This document shows positions 8,002 to 15,549 of a stretch of DNA of 64,000 nt, in pieces. Source of the stretch: Kitasatospora arboriphila. Its GTDB lineage: Bacteria; Actinomycetota; Actinomycetes; Mycobacteriales; Mycobacteriaceae. The stretch lies in assembly GCF_000717275.1 (NCBI RefSeq), contig NZ_JNYV01000002.1, forward strand, positions 434,001 through 498,000, read 5' to 3'. Position 1 is the first letter of the stretch. Each line of letters starts with the position of its first letter. The position numbers were made by a program, and so were the translations under genes. The notes under the pieces were generated by a model, which saw nothing but the letters and a program-made list of their open reading frames with translations, made no database searches and was not told the origin of the DNA.

Positions 8002-8712
8002 ATGAACGCCATCAAACCCACCATCGTCATCGTCCATGGCGCCTGGAGTGACTCGAGTCCCTTCGACGCAGTCGACAGCCTGCTCGGCAGTGACGGATTC
8101 ACCGTGACCCACTTCGCCAATCCGCTGCGAGCGCTCGGCGACGACACCGAGTACCTTGCCGCATTTCTCCAGACCCGAACCTCCGGTCCGGTGGTACTCG
8201 TCGGACACTCCTACGGTGGAGCGGTCATCGGCGGCGCAGCCGTCGGCAACCCGAATGTGAAGTCGCTGGTCTATCTGAACGCATTCGTGCCCGAGGTCGG
8301 CGAGACCATCCTTGACCTGGCCGGCCACGCCGGCCCAGTGGACGCCGGTGCGCTGTTCGACATGGCTGAGTTCGCCGGTGAGCACAACGTCGACCTCTAC
8401 CTCAAGTCGGAGGCTTTCGCCGGCGGGTTCGTGAACGGTTTGCCCGAGGAACTCGCTGCGCCGCTCTTCGCCAAGCAACGCCCCATCACCTACGCCGCAT
8501 TGAGTGAACCTGCCGGTGAACAGGCGTGGAAAACGTTGCCGTCCTGGTATGTGGCGGGTAGCGAGGACCACAGCATCGCGCTGCCGACCCAACTGTGGAT
8601 GGCCAAACGCGCCGGTTCGACCCTCACCACCGTCGACAGCGGACACCTTTCCATGACCGCGGAGCCAAAAGCGGTGGCACGCATCATCATCGAAGCCACC
8701 GCCACCATCTGA
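8002..8712 (+). CDS. alpha/beta hydrolase, cytosolic paralogue
   Basis: This 236-residue protein matches the mature domain of the preceding lipoprotein along its whole length with most residues identical. It has the same GHSYGG nucleophile motif, SEDHS acid region and GHLSM histidine. It lacks any signal peptide. ATG 8002 has AAAGGAA 7 nt upstream. The 45-nt gap to the lipoprotein gene and 35-nt gap to the SnoaL-like gene suggest one operon. The pair looks like a recent tandem duplication in which one copy gained or lost an export signal. The substrate is unknown. Confidence 0.87.
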   Translation: MNAIKPTIVIVHGAWSDSSPFDAVDSLLGSDGFTVTHFANPLRALGDDTEYLAAFLQTRTSGPVVLVGHSYGGAVIGGAAVGNPNVKSLVYLNAFVPEVGETILDLAGHAGPVDAGALFDMAEFAGEHNVDLYLKSEAFAGGFVNGLPEELAAPLFAKQRPITYAALSEPAGEQAWKTLPSWYVAGSEDHSIALPTQLWMAKRAGSTLTTVDSGHLSMTAEPKAVARIIIEATATI

Positions 8713-8747
8713 GTCACTATCGGTCGGCGATCAGTAAGGAGAGAAAC

Positions 8748-9158
8748 GTGACCAACCTCGAATTGTTCTACGACAGCATCACTACCGCAGTCCGGGAACA
8801 AGATCTGACCCGTATCCAGAATCTCGTGGACCCGACTTTCGTGATCCACTACGACGGAAGCCTTCCGTTCGGGGGCACGTACCAGGGATTGGCCGGTTTC
8901 CATGAGGTGGTGATGAAGCTGACCGCGAGCATGGACAACCTGGTGACCGAGCAGCTGAACTACATGGAAGATGCCAACGGTGAGCAGTACTCGCTGATCA
9001 TCAGTCTCACGGCGAAGGTGGGGGATCGACAGGTGGCCACCCAGGTCAGTGAGCTGTGGACCGTCCGCGCAGGCAAAGCCGTCGAAGCCCGTATCTGGTA
9101 CTGGGGCGCGGTCGACATGTTCGCCAATGCGGATGAGGAGTATTTCCGCATCCACTGA
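8748..9158 (+). CDS. SnoaL/NTF2-like protein
   Basis: The 136-residue product has the alpha-plus-beta cone pattern of the SnoaL/NTF2-like superfamily. An N-terminal helix (LELFYDSITTAVREQD) is followed by FVIHYDG, then a long curved sheet ending in SELWTVRAGKAVEARIWYW. Members are cyclases, isomerases or ligand-binding proteins. GTG 8748 is chosen because AAGGAGAG precedes it by 5 nt. It closes the hydrolase operon and is followed at once by a hairpin. No catalytic residue can be assigned with confidence. Confidence 0.8.
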   Translation: MTNLELFYDSITTAVREQDLTRIQNLVDPTFVIHYDGSLPFGGTYQGLAGFHEVVMKLTASMDNLVTEQLNYMEDANGEQYSLIISLTAKVGDRQVATQVSELWTVRAGKAVEARIWYWGAVDMFANADEEYFRIH

Positions 9159-9177
9159 CAACAACCATCGCGGTCAG

Positions 9178-9213
9178 CAACAGCCCCAGGCTTTTCGGAG
9201 TCTGGGGCTGTTG
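9178..9213 (+). terminator. terminator-like hairpin after the hydrolase/SnoaL operon
   Basis: Perfect 12-bp arms, CAACAGCCCCAG (9178-9189) and CTGGGGCTGTTG (9202-9213), enclose a 12-nt loop. There is no T-tract, as is common in actinobacteria. It starts 20 nt after the SnoaL-like stop codon. Confidence 0.7.
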
Positions 9214-9223
9214 ACATGTCAAC
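9210..9223. promoter_or_regulatory. 14-bp perfect palindrome
   Basis: GTTGACATGTCAAC is fully symmetric, overlaps the right arm of the terminator hairpin and lies 100 nt upstream of the GMC oxidoreductase start. It contains TTGACA, so it may be a -35 element and operator for that gene. No matching -10 is obvious. Confidence 0.35.
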
Positions 9224-9322
9224 AGTCATGCAGGAGTGGATGTTTGAGGAGGTGACCACTGACACAGCCACTGTCCAGTTTCTGAACATCTTGGGCCTTC
9301 GTGTCGGCGCACCATTGCCCTT

Positions 9323-10885
9323 ATGAACCAAACAACCGAAACATCAACAGTGACCACACAACTCCAGTCATCCACCAAGACACATCATTACGTCATCGTC
9401 GGCGCAGGGACATCAGGCAGCGTTCTGGCTTCGAGGCTGACCGAGGATCCGGCCGTGAACGTCCTGCTCATCGAAGCGGGATCAGCAGACAAACACCCGG
9501 CGATGGCGCTCCCAGCGCAGTGGCCCGAATTGATGGGAACCCAGGCCAACTGGGGCGAGAGCTCTGTCGTTCAGACGTTTTCCAAATCTTCGGTTCCGGT
9601 GCCTCGTGGTCGCGCGCTAGGTGGATCGTCAAGTGTCAACGGGCTGAACTTCCTTCGCGGTCATCGCGCCAGTTACGACGCATGGGTGGACCAGGGCGCC
9701 AAGGGTTGGGGCTTCGACGATCTTCTGCCGTATTTCAAGCGATCGGAATCCACCCAGGGCCGCGACCCCGAAGTCCGCGGCACCAACGGCCCCCTCACCG
9801 TAGGACCGATGGCCGATCCGAGCCCGGTTGTTGTTGCAGCGCTGCAAGCGGCGTCCGAGCTCGGCTATGAGAGCGCTCGAGACATCAGCAGTGGCGTCGA
9901 GACCGGATTCGGGTTGTCGGACGGCAACGTCAAGGATGGCCACAGACAAAGCGCTTCCGACGCGTACCTCGATGAGGCGACCCTCGGCCGGGCGAATCTG
10001 AACGTGGTCACCGATGCGTTCGTTCAGCGGATCCTGATCACCGATGGCGTCGCGACCGGGATCGAATACCTGCGCAACGGTTCCATCACCCAGGCACTCG
10101 CCACCCGCGAAGTCATCCTGGCAGCCGGTGCCATCGGAACCCCGCACCTCCTGCTCGCTTCAGGTATCGGACCGGCGCAACACCTGCAGGACGTGGGCGT
10201 CGACGTCGTCCTCGACCTCCCGGGCGTTGGAGAAAACCTGCACGACCATCCGATGTCGACGGTGCTCTACGAGGCAGCAGCCGAGTTGACACACAACCCG
10301 CACAACCTGATGGGGCAGGGAGTCGGCCTGATTGAGACGGCAGAGGCCCCGGCAGGCCCGAGCTTGCAGATTCTGCTGATTGCCGCACCCATGCGAGCGC
10401 AGACGCTACCGGGCCCGGACAACGGCTACGCCATCGCCTTCTCTGTCATGACCCCCTTCAGTCGTGGTCGAGTTCGACTGTCGGACAGATCTATTGCTGT
10501 CCCGCCATTGATCGACCCGAACTACCTCGGTGATGAACGCGATGTCGCCGTCATGGAAGCCGGGTTCGAGATCGCCCGTTCCATCGGCCGATCACCGGCC
10601 CTGGACGGATGGCGCGGAGACGAAGCCCAACCAGGCCCCGCCGTAGGGGACACCGCATCGGTTCGCGACTACCTTGCGCGCAGTCTGGTCGTGTACTTCC
10701 ACTATGCCGGAACCTGCCGCATGGGCACCGACGAGATGGCTGTCGTCGATCTCGACCTCCGGGTCCGCGGCATCGACGGCCTTCGCGTCGTTGATGCCTC
10801 GATCATGCCGACACCCGTCTCGGCCAACACCAACGCCACCGTCTATGCCGTCGCGGAGAAGGCCGCCGACCTGATCTCGCGATGA
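9323..10885 (+). CDS. GMC family FAD-dependent oxidoreductase
   Basis: The 520-residue flavoenzyme begins with the FAD-binding beta-alpha-beta motif GAGTSG (27-32) and ends that strand pair in LLIEAGS. It then shows the GMC signature [13 protein letters not shown] and the second signature [16 protein letters not shown]. The C-terminal catalytic His lies in HYAGTCRMG, and an Asn in NTNAT takes the second catalytic position, as in choline and alcohol dehydrogenases. It oxidises primary alcohols, sugars or related substrates; the substrate is not predictable. It lies downstream of the hydrolase operon and is followed by a strong hairpin and an orphan AMP-ligase domain. Confidence 0.9.
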   Translation: MNQTTETSTVTTQLQSSTKTHHYVIVGAGTSGSVLASRLTEDPAVNVLLIEAGSADKHPAMALPAQWPELMGTQANWGESSVVQTFSKSSVPVPRGRALGGSSSVNGLNFLRGHRASYDAWVDQGAKGWGFDDLLPYFKRSESTQGRDPEVRGTNGPLTVGPMADPSPVVVAALQAASELGYESARDISSGVETGFGLSDGNVKDGHRQSASDAYLDEATLGRANLNVVTDAFVQRILITDGVATGIEYLRNGSITQALATREVILAAGAIGTPHLLLASGIGPAQHLQDVGVDVVLDLPGVGENLHDHPMSTVLYEAAAELTHNPHNLMGQGVGLIETAEAPAGPSLQILLIAAPMRAQTLPGPDNGYAIAFSVMTPFSRGRVRLSDRSIAVPPLIDPNYLGDERDVAVMEAGFEIARSIGRSPALDGWRGDEAQPGPAVGDTASVRDYLARSLVVYFHYAGTCRMGTDEMAVVDLDLRVRGIDGLRVVDASIMPTPVSANTNATVYAVAEKAADLISR

Positions 10886-10902
10886 CCACATGACATCGGG
10901 CT

Positions 10903-10935
10903 GCCGCCGGATCGCGCAGTGTGCGATCCGGCGGC
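10903..10935. terminator. strong hairpin terminator after the GMC gene
   Basis: Perfect 13-bp GC-rich arms at 10903-10915 and 10923-10935 (GCCGCCGGATCGC and its complement) enclose a 7-nt loop, 18 nt after the GMC stop codon. This is the most stable hairpin seen in this part of the window. Confidence 0.8.
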
Positions 10936-10986
10936 GTCCACAACTTCTCAAGAGCATGAAATACAACAGGACTCGGAGACGAACAA

Positions 10987-11319
10987 ATGGGAAACGATCG
11001 AAACTTCGTACGGCCGTCCGAGTCGCACGCCGTGCGCGGGCAGTTCCTCATCCAAATGCGAGCCTCTGGGACACACCATTTCCTCGCAGAGATTGAGTCT
11101 GCGCTCATGCGTCATTCCGACGTCGAAGACGTCGCCGTGATCTGCAGACCTCACCGATACAGGAACGAACTCGAGGCCTTCATCAGGGTCCCGACCGGCA
11201 TGTCAGTGACCGCGCAAGAGCTGAGAGAGTTTCTCGCCCGGACGTTCGACAGCAGCAGAATCCCACAACGTTGGCACTTCGTCGACGGACACCCGCTGAA
11301 CCAAATCGCGAAAACATAG
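10987..11319 (+). CDS. orphan AMP-binding enzyme C-terminal domain (possible gene remnant)
   Basis: The 110-residue product matches only the mobile C-terminal subdomain of acyl-CoA synthetases and related adenylating enzymes: AEIESALMRHSDVEDVAV, then ELEAFIRV, VTAQELREFL and RIPQRWHFVDGHPLNQIAKT. It ends at the position of the catalytic lysine (AKT). The large N-terminal domain, including the P-loop and the hinge before AEIE, is missing. The first 30 residues do not resemble a ligase. It is either a remnant of an ancestral ligase gene or a stand-alone domain. A weak GGAGACG lies 8 nt before the ATG. The preceding terminator argues against read-through from the GMC gene. Confidence 0.55.
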   Translation: MGNDRNFVRPSESHAVRGQFLIQMRASGTHHFLAEIESALMRHSDVEDVAVICRPHRYRNELEAFIRVPTGMSVTAQELREFLARTFDSSRIPQRWHFVDGHPLNQIAKT

Positions 11320-11447
11320 GCTGTCGCGCACGGGTTTCAGCACAACAAGTTCACCACACCAGATCGGCCGACGAACTGTCCTCATCAGCAGCTTGTCATG
11401 GCTACTCGACAGGACCTATCTTTTCGGTGCAACCAAGTAGGCGGCAA

Positions 11448-11475
11448 CGTTATTCGTCACCATTGGCGAAACGAA
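11448..11475 (+). repeat. 28-bp dif-shaped site, copy A
   Basis: The left arm ends in ATTCGTC, the 6-bp centre is ACCATT, and the right arm begins GGCGAAACG. Arms are 11 bp and imperfectly symmetric. GGCAA precedes the left arm, as in copies C and D, which fixes the orientation as +. It is the leftmost of four copies and marks the left edge of the accessory segment. Confidence 0.6.
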
Positions 11476-11752
11476 GCGCTAACTCGCGCTGTGTCAGTTC
11501 TCCCAAGGCCCGGGAAGTGATTCTATTGAACGGGGCTGGGATCGGATGCCGGCAAGCGAAGCAGGCCGCGGTGACCCACCGGGTGGGGTCGGCTGGTGCC
11601 CATTGCGACGACCGACAACACCGGCGCTACGACAACGTTGGAACCAGAGGCACCGGCAACTCCGAAAAGCCCATGTGTTGCACACTAAATGACCATCGAA
11701 TGACCCAAGCCGATTCCTACCACCAGCCCGACCAGCTAATCGTCATGTTTAC

Positions 11753-11782
11753 TTGACATATGGTATCTTATCGGCTTAATCA
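11753..11782 (+). promoter_or_regulatory. possible promoter just upstream of repeat copy B
   Basis: A perfect TTGACA at 11753-11758 is followed at 17-18 nt by TTAATC/TAATCA (11776-11782). Transcription would start at the left edge of repeat copy B and run toward the 3' end of the convergent tetR gene. No coding sequence lies downstream on this strand, so any product would be a small or antisense RNA. Confidence 0.3.
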
Positions 11783-11794
11783 GTTGTGGCACAG

Positions 11795-11822
11795 TACGTT
11801 TCGTCACCAGTGACGAAACGTA
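11795..11822 (+). repeat. 28-bp dif-shaped site, copy B (perfect arms)
   Basis: This is the most symmetric copy. The 11-bp arms at 11795-11805 and 11812-11822 are exact reverse complements (TACGTTTCGTC and its complement) around the 6-bp centre ACCAGT, and symmetry extends into the centre so that only two bases are unpaired. The 11 + 6 + 11 layout is that of tyrosine-recombinase core sites such as dif. The arm sequence does not resemble the E. coli dif sequence. Confidence 0.7.
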
Positions 11823-11835
11823 GCGGGAATCACCT

Positions 11836-11868
11836 AGTTGGGCAAGCGCGTTTTGGCGTGCCCTAACT
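11836..11868 (-). terminator. imperfect hairpin downstream of tetR
   Basis: AGTTGGGCAAGCGC (11836-11849) pairs imperfectly with GCGTGCCCTAACT (11856-11868) around a TTTTG-type loop. It lies about 140 nt beyond the stop codon of the convergent tetR gene and could end that transcript. Its GTT...AAC polarity is opposite to an integron attC site. Confidence 0.4.
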
Positions 11869-12004
11869 GCTGTCATCTGGGCATGCGCGGACCAATATAG
11901 GTTCCGCCATTTTCATGGTCACCGAAACGACCTCGGTGGGTGCATCTTCGAAGTCGACCAGACATGGTCCCGACGGATCGGTGCGCCTTGTGGCGACCCG
12001 CGGC

Positions 12005-12622
12005 TCATAGTGGCGGGGCTAGTTCTTGTTCGACGGTGGTGTTGACCCAGTCGCGCCATTGCTGCAGGGTCCAGCCCGCTTCAGTGACAAACAGTGTGTA
12101 GGTTTCGACCGACTCGATCGCGTAGATGACCGCGGCAAGCCGTTCGCGGTCTGCGCGTTCGGCGCCGGGTCGCGCGAGGATTTGGTCGACGAGTAGTTGG
12201 CTGAAGGTGGCGCGTTGCGACCGCAACGTCTCCATCAGCGTGGCCACGTCGGCGTCGGCCTCCGCCGCGAGCATCACGCGATACAGCGGAGCCACACGAG
12301 CTGTTCTGAGATGCATCTCCGCTAATGCCACGTGCCAGGCATCGTGAGCGGTCGCACTGGCGGCCAATTCGCCGAACCACGCCCGGTCGGCGAGCGGTAT
12401 CGGTTCGTCGTCGCCGGCCAATGCCACGTCATGGGCAGCTGCAAGGACTCCGACCTTGGATGAGTACGTCGAGTAGATGGTTTGTACTGCCACTCCGGCG
12501 CCAGCGGCAATGTCGGTGAGGGTTGTCGCCACATAGCCGTGCTTGATGAACAGCTCGGTTGCCGTCCTGACCACCTGCGCCCTCGCCTCGTCATTGCGAG
12601 GCCGCCCTCGTCGCGCCGTCAT
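12005..12622 (-). CDS. TetR family regulator of the wrbA operon
   Basis: This 205-residue repressor has a TetR helix-turn-helix at about 15-60 (RAQVVRTATELFIKHGY, then DIAAGAGVAVQTIYSTY) and a helical C-terminal ligand domain. ATG 12622 is preferred over an upstream start because GGAGGA precedes it by 6 nt. It is divergent from the WrbA-MFS-monooxygenase operon, and the 88-nt spacer contains a perfect 33-bp palindrome. It almost certainly represses itself and that operon; the inducer is probably the compound the operon handles, possibly a quinone (inference). Confidence 0.9.
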   Translation of the reverse strand: MTARRGRPRNDEARAQVVRTATELFIKHGYVATTLTDIAAGAGVAVQTIYSTYSSKVGVLAAAHDVALAGDDEPIPLADRAWFGELAASATAHDAWHVALAEMHLRTARVAPLYRVMLAAEADADVATLMETLRSQRATFSQLLVDQILARPGAERADRERLAAVIYAIESVETYTLFVTEAGWTLQQWRDWVNTTVEQELAPPL

Positions 12623-12663
12623 CCCGACTCCTCCACCGCCATTGCCCACCCCTCATTCAATCA

Positions 12664-12696
12664 TCTATATTGTGGAATGTAATTCCACAATATAGA
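12664..12696. promoter_or_regulatory. 33-bp perfect palindrome, TetR operator
   Basis: Two 15-bp arms, 12664-12678 and 12682-12696, are exact reverse complements around a 3-nt centre (gta); the inner half-site is ATTGTGGAAT. It sits between divergent tetR and wrbA, 15 nt before the wrbA ATG and about 40 nt before the tetR ATG, overlapping both expected promoters. Confidence 0.85.
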
Positions 12697-12710
12697 TCTA
12701 GGAGGGAGAG

Positions 12711-13325
12711 ATGTCCCGTATCACCGTTGCCTATTACTCCTCGACCGGATCGGTCCATGCCATCGCGGAGGCGTTTGCAGCGGGCTGTCGTGACGTTGGC
12801 GCCGAAGTTCGCCTGCGCCGCGTCGCCGAGATTGTTTCTCCGGAGGTGATCGAGCGGCATCCGCAGTGGCGCGACCACCTCGCGGCGACAGCGCACATAC
12901 CGACGGCGACGGTGGAGGACCTTGTGTGGGCCGATGGGTTCGCCCTCGGTACCCCGACCCGGTTCGGGCAACCGGCAGCCCAGCTCAAGCAGTTCATCGA
13001 TTCCACCAGCGCCGCATGGCAGGCCGGTCTGCTCGCCGATAAGCCGGCGACCGGTTTCACGAGTGCCTACGAGCGCCACGGAGGTCATGAGGCGACGCTG
13101 CTCGCGCTGTATCACACGTTCTGTCACTGGGGGTCAATTGTTGTACCCACTGGCTATGTCGACCAGGAACTTGCCCACGCGGCGGGCGGCAACCCCTACG
13201 GCGTCAGCAGCGTCGGTGGCGACGGCCCCCCCGATAGTGAGGTCCTGAATCTGGCCCGTTTTCAGGGGCGGCGCCTGGCCGTGTTCGCTGAGGCTGTCAG
13301 CTCCCGCAAGGAGCCGGTCTCATGA
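12711..13325 (+). CDS. WrbA/flavodoxin-fold NAD(P)H:quinone oxidoreductase
   Basis: The 204-residue protein has a flavodoxin-like fold: FMN phosphate loop YYSSTGSVHAIAEA (9-22), the second FMN loop GTPTRFGQPAAQLKQFID (80-97) and a third loop with the WrbA-typical YERHGGHEAT. WrbA enzymes reduce quinones by two electrons, avoiding semiquinone radicals. It is the first gene of a three-gene operon; AGGAGG lies 5 nt upstream of the ATG. The stop overlaps the MFS start as ATGA. Together with the exporter and a small monooxygenase-fold protein it suggests detoxification of a quinone-like compound (inference). Confidence 0.87.
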   Translation: MSRITVAYYSSTGSVHAIAEAFAAGCRDVGAEVRLRRVAEIVSPEVIERHPQWRDHLAATAHIPTATVEDLVWADGFALGTPTRFGQPAAQLKQFIDSTSAAWQAGLLADKPATGFTSAYERHGGHEATLLALYHTFCHWGSIVVPTGYVDQELAHAAGGNPYGVSSVGGDGPPDSEVLNLARFQGRRLAVFAEAVSSRKEPVS

Positions 13326-14803
13326 GCCCCGGCGCCGTTCGCGCTTCCGCCGCACTCGGTGCCCGGCGTGGGTTCGCCCTTGCCCTGCTCACGAGCGCGA
13401 ACCTCCTGGTGTTCGCATCTGTGACGATCATGAACGTCGCGTTGCCCGATATTCGGACAGACTTGTTGCTGTCGCACGGGGGCGCCCAGGGTGTGGTCAC
13501 GTTCTACTCCTTGGCATTTGGAGCTCTCCTCGTGCTTGGGGGGCGACTCGCCGACATTGTCGGGCTACGACGCTGTCTCACTGCGGGATTGGCGGGTTTC
13601 GCCGCAGCGTCCCTGCTCGGCGGTGTGGCGCCCGAGCCGGGAGTGCTTCTGGCTGCACGGATTGTGCAGGGTGCGGCGGGCGCAGTGGTCGCGGCAACGG
13701 CGGTATCGCTGATGTCGGTGACTTTCCCGAGTGGTCGTCACCGCGAGATCGCGTTCACGACGCTAGGTGTGGTCATGGGCGTCGGAACCACGGGGTCGTT
13801 CGTGGCCGGCGGCGTCCTGGTCGACCTCGCATCGTGGCGTTGGTGTCTCCTGGTGAACGTACCCATCGCACTGCTGGTCGCCGTGGGCGTCGCCCGCACC
13901 GCACCGACAGGTCCCCGAACGACGCAGGCGCACCTGGACGTCGGTGGCGCGGCACTGATCTGCCTGTCACTCGGTGCGATAGTGCTGGGACTCGATCGTG
14001 CGACCGCCTGGGGTTGGGGCCATACCGGTACCGTGGCTCTGCTGACCGGCGGAGCGGCTGGACTCGGCATCTTTGCTGCGACCCTGCCCGGCAAAGACCA
14101 GCCGCTGATACCGCTGCAGCTGCTCGGCGACCGCATCCGCGTAATCGCTTATGCCGCTTCGGGGTTGGTAGGTATCGGCATGTTTGCCGGCATGTACGTG
14201 CTCACCGCGCTTCTTCATACCGTCCTGGGTCTGTCGCCGACCCAGATCGGCCTGGCCTTCCTCCCGTTCGCCGTGGGTGCTGTGGTCACCACCTGGGCGC
14301 TCCCACACGTTCGAGCACGACTGCCTGTAGCGGTGGTGCTCGCCGCAGGCTTGATGCTGACCGCGGCCGCGGTCGCCACGTTCGTCGCTCTCGAGCCCGG
14401 CAGCCGCTACAGCACCCACGTCTTGCCGGCGATGCTGTTACTCGGTGCCGGGGGCACGGTCGTCATGATCACCGTCGGTGAGGTCGCCACCGCCGGAGCC
14501 GGAGCAAACAGTGGTGTGGCCGGCTCGTTGGTCAATGCGGCACAGCAGATCGGTGCCGCCACCGGTACCGCTCTGCTGGCCACAGCGATGACGATGACCA
14601 CCCGCGATGAACTGGCCCAGGGAGCCGAACCGGTCGAGGCCGCGGTTGCCGGCTACGCACGCGCCGGCCTCATCGCAGCCCTGCTCCTGCTCATCCCAGC
14701 CATCGGCGTAGCCCTGATGACCAAACGCACAAGGGCAGTCTCTACCTACAGAAACACACACTCCACTACCAGCGAACCAAGAATGATCAAGGAGGAGCCA
14801 TGA
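13322..14803 (+). CDS. MFS drug:H+ antiporter, DHA2 (14-TM) family
   Basis: This 493-residue transporter has about 14 hydrophobic segments. Motif A-like GGRLADIVGLRR lies at the loop after TM2, and MNVALPDIRTDL and LVNVPIA are typical of the EmrB/QacA-like DHA2 group. These proteins export hydrophobic drugs and dyes with proton exchange. The start codon overlaps the wrbA stop (ATGA) and its own stop overlaps the next start (ATGA), so translation is coupled across the three genes. The substrate is probably whatever the adjacent TetR senses. Confidence 0.9.
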   Translation: MSPGAVRASAALGARRGFALALLTSANLLVFASVTIMNVALPDIRTDLLLSHGGAQGVVTFYSLAFGALLVLGGRLADIVGLRRCLTAGLAGFAAASLLGGVAPEPGVLLAARIVQGAAGAVVAATAVSLMSVTFPSGRHREIAFTTLGVVMGVGTTGSFVAGGVLVDLASWRWCLLVNVPIALLVAVGVARTAPTGPRTTQAHLDVGGAALICLSLGAIVLGLDRATAWGWGHTGTVALLTGGAAGLGIFAATLPGKDQPLIPLQLLGDRIRVIAYAASGLVGIGMFAGMYVLTALLHTVLGLSPTQIGLAFLPFAVGAVVTTWALPHVRARLPVAVVLAAGLMLTAAAVATFVALEPGSRYSTHVLPAMLLLGAGGTVVMITVGEVATAGAGANSGVAGSLVNAAQQIGAATGTALLATAMTMTTRDELAQGAEPVEAAVAGYARAGLIAALLLLIPAIGVALMTKRTRAVSTYRNTHSTTSEPRMIKEEP

Positions 14804-15219
14804 CAGACACACAGACACAAGCGACACCCCTGCTCATGCACAACACGATGCGCATAACCCCCGGGCACCTCGAAGAGTTCAAACAAGCTGTGCGCCGCGC
14901 GGTGGAGTTTGTGCAGCAGCACGGCCCGCAGCTCACCGTGCAGGTGTTCATCGACGATGATGAGCTGATCGCGCACAGCTTTCAGCTGTATCCGAACTCG
15001 GCAGCGGTACTGCGTCACTGGAGCCTGTCAGACCCGTACATCAGCGACGTCATGCAGCACTGCACCGTCGAGAGTCTGCAGGTGTACGGCGAGCCCGACA
15101 AAGAGGTGACCGAAGGCCTGTCGACAATGCTCGCCGACGGCGTCGCTCGCCTCGCCGGTTCACACCACGTCGGCTTCGTCCGGAGACAGAAAGCGCTCCC
15201 CGAAGCTCAGCCCTGGTGA
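14800..15219 (+). CDS. small dimeric alpha/beta-barrel (ABM/YgiN-like) protein
   Basis: The 139-residue product fits the antibiotic-biosynthesis-monooxygenase fold: MRITPGHLEEFKQAVRRAV, then LTVQVFIDDDELIAHSFQLYPNSAAVLRHW and a C-terminal ESLQVYGEP strand. YgiN-type members cycle quinols to quinones, which would pair with the WrbA quinone reductase two genes upstream (inference). AAGGAGG precedes the ATG, and ATGA overlap couples it to the MFS gene. The C-terminal 30 residues extend beyond the core fold. The assignment is by pattern rather than by catalytic residues. Confidence 0.65.
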   Translation: MTDTQTQATPLLMHNTMRITPGHLEEFKQAVRRAVEFVQQHGPQLTVQVFIDDDELIAHSFQLYPNSAAVLRHWSLSDPYISDVMQHCTVESLQVYGEPDKEVTEGLSTMLADGVARLAGSHHVGFVRRQKALPEAQPW

Positions 15220-15230
15220 GCTAGCGTTCG

Positions 15231-15284
15231 TCGCTCCTGACTCTCAGACTCGATCGGGCGGGGGAAAGAGAGAGTCAGAAGCGA
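15231..15284. terminator. long-stem hairpin after the wrbA-MFS operon
   Basis: The 15-nt arms 15231-15245 and 15270-15284 (TCGCTcCTGACTCTC against its complement) match at 14 of 15 positions around a 24-nt loop. It begins 12 nt after the operon's last stop codon. Confidence 0.65.
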
Positions 15285-15310
15285 CCGCAGGCATTCACCG
15301 ACGTGAGCGT

Positions 15311-15338
15311 TCTCGGTGCCGGCCCGAAGGCACCGAGA
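15311..15338. terminator. second hairpin in the same convergent gap
   Basis: Perfect 10-bp arms TCTCGGTGCC (15311-15320) and GGCACCGAGA (15329-15338) enclose an 8-nt loop. It probably backs up the first hairpin or ends transcription from the convergent SDR operon. Confidence 0.6.
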
Positions 15339-15549
15339 GTCGGTGCGAACCCGAATCGGGCCGAGTTTTAGGCGACCTGGCCGGGCTGAGGCGGGGCACA
15401 CGGGTCGCAGACAGGCTAGTTGCAGGGCAAGAACCGATGAGTAGTGAGCTTCGGTGACATCAAAGGCACAATCAGATGAACATGTCAGTGACGTAAGCTC
15501 CGCCAGGCCGACGTAAACTACATGTGCGGCGTAATCATCTGTGCGGCAA

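Larger units (their letters stand above)
11320..12004. other. non-coding island with repeat copies A and B
   Basis: This 685-nt stretch between an orphan domain gene and a convergent tetR has no convincing gene and is visibly richer in A+T than its neighbours (for example around 11680-11800). It contains two copies of the 28-bp site, a consensus TTGACA and a hairpin at 11836-11868. It looks like a recombination scar or the remains of a lost module. Confidence 0.5.

Noticed and set aside
11836..11868. Hairpin with GTTGGGC and GCCCTAAC resembling integron attC core sites, near repeat copy B
   Set aside because: The polarity is reversed (GTT outside left, AAC outside right), there are no L'/L'' boxes or extrahelical bases in place, and no IntI is present. 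Treated as a terminator-like hairpin.
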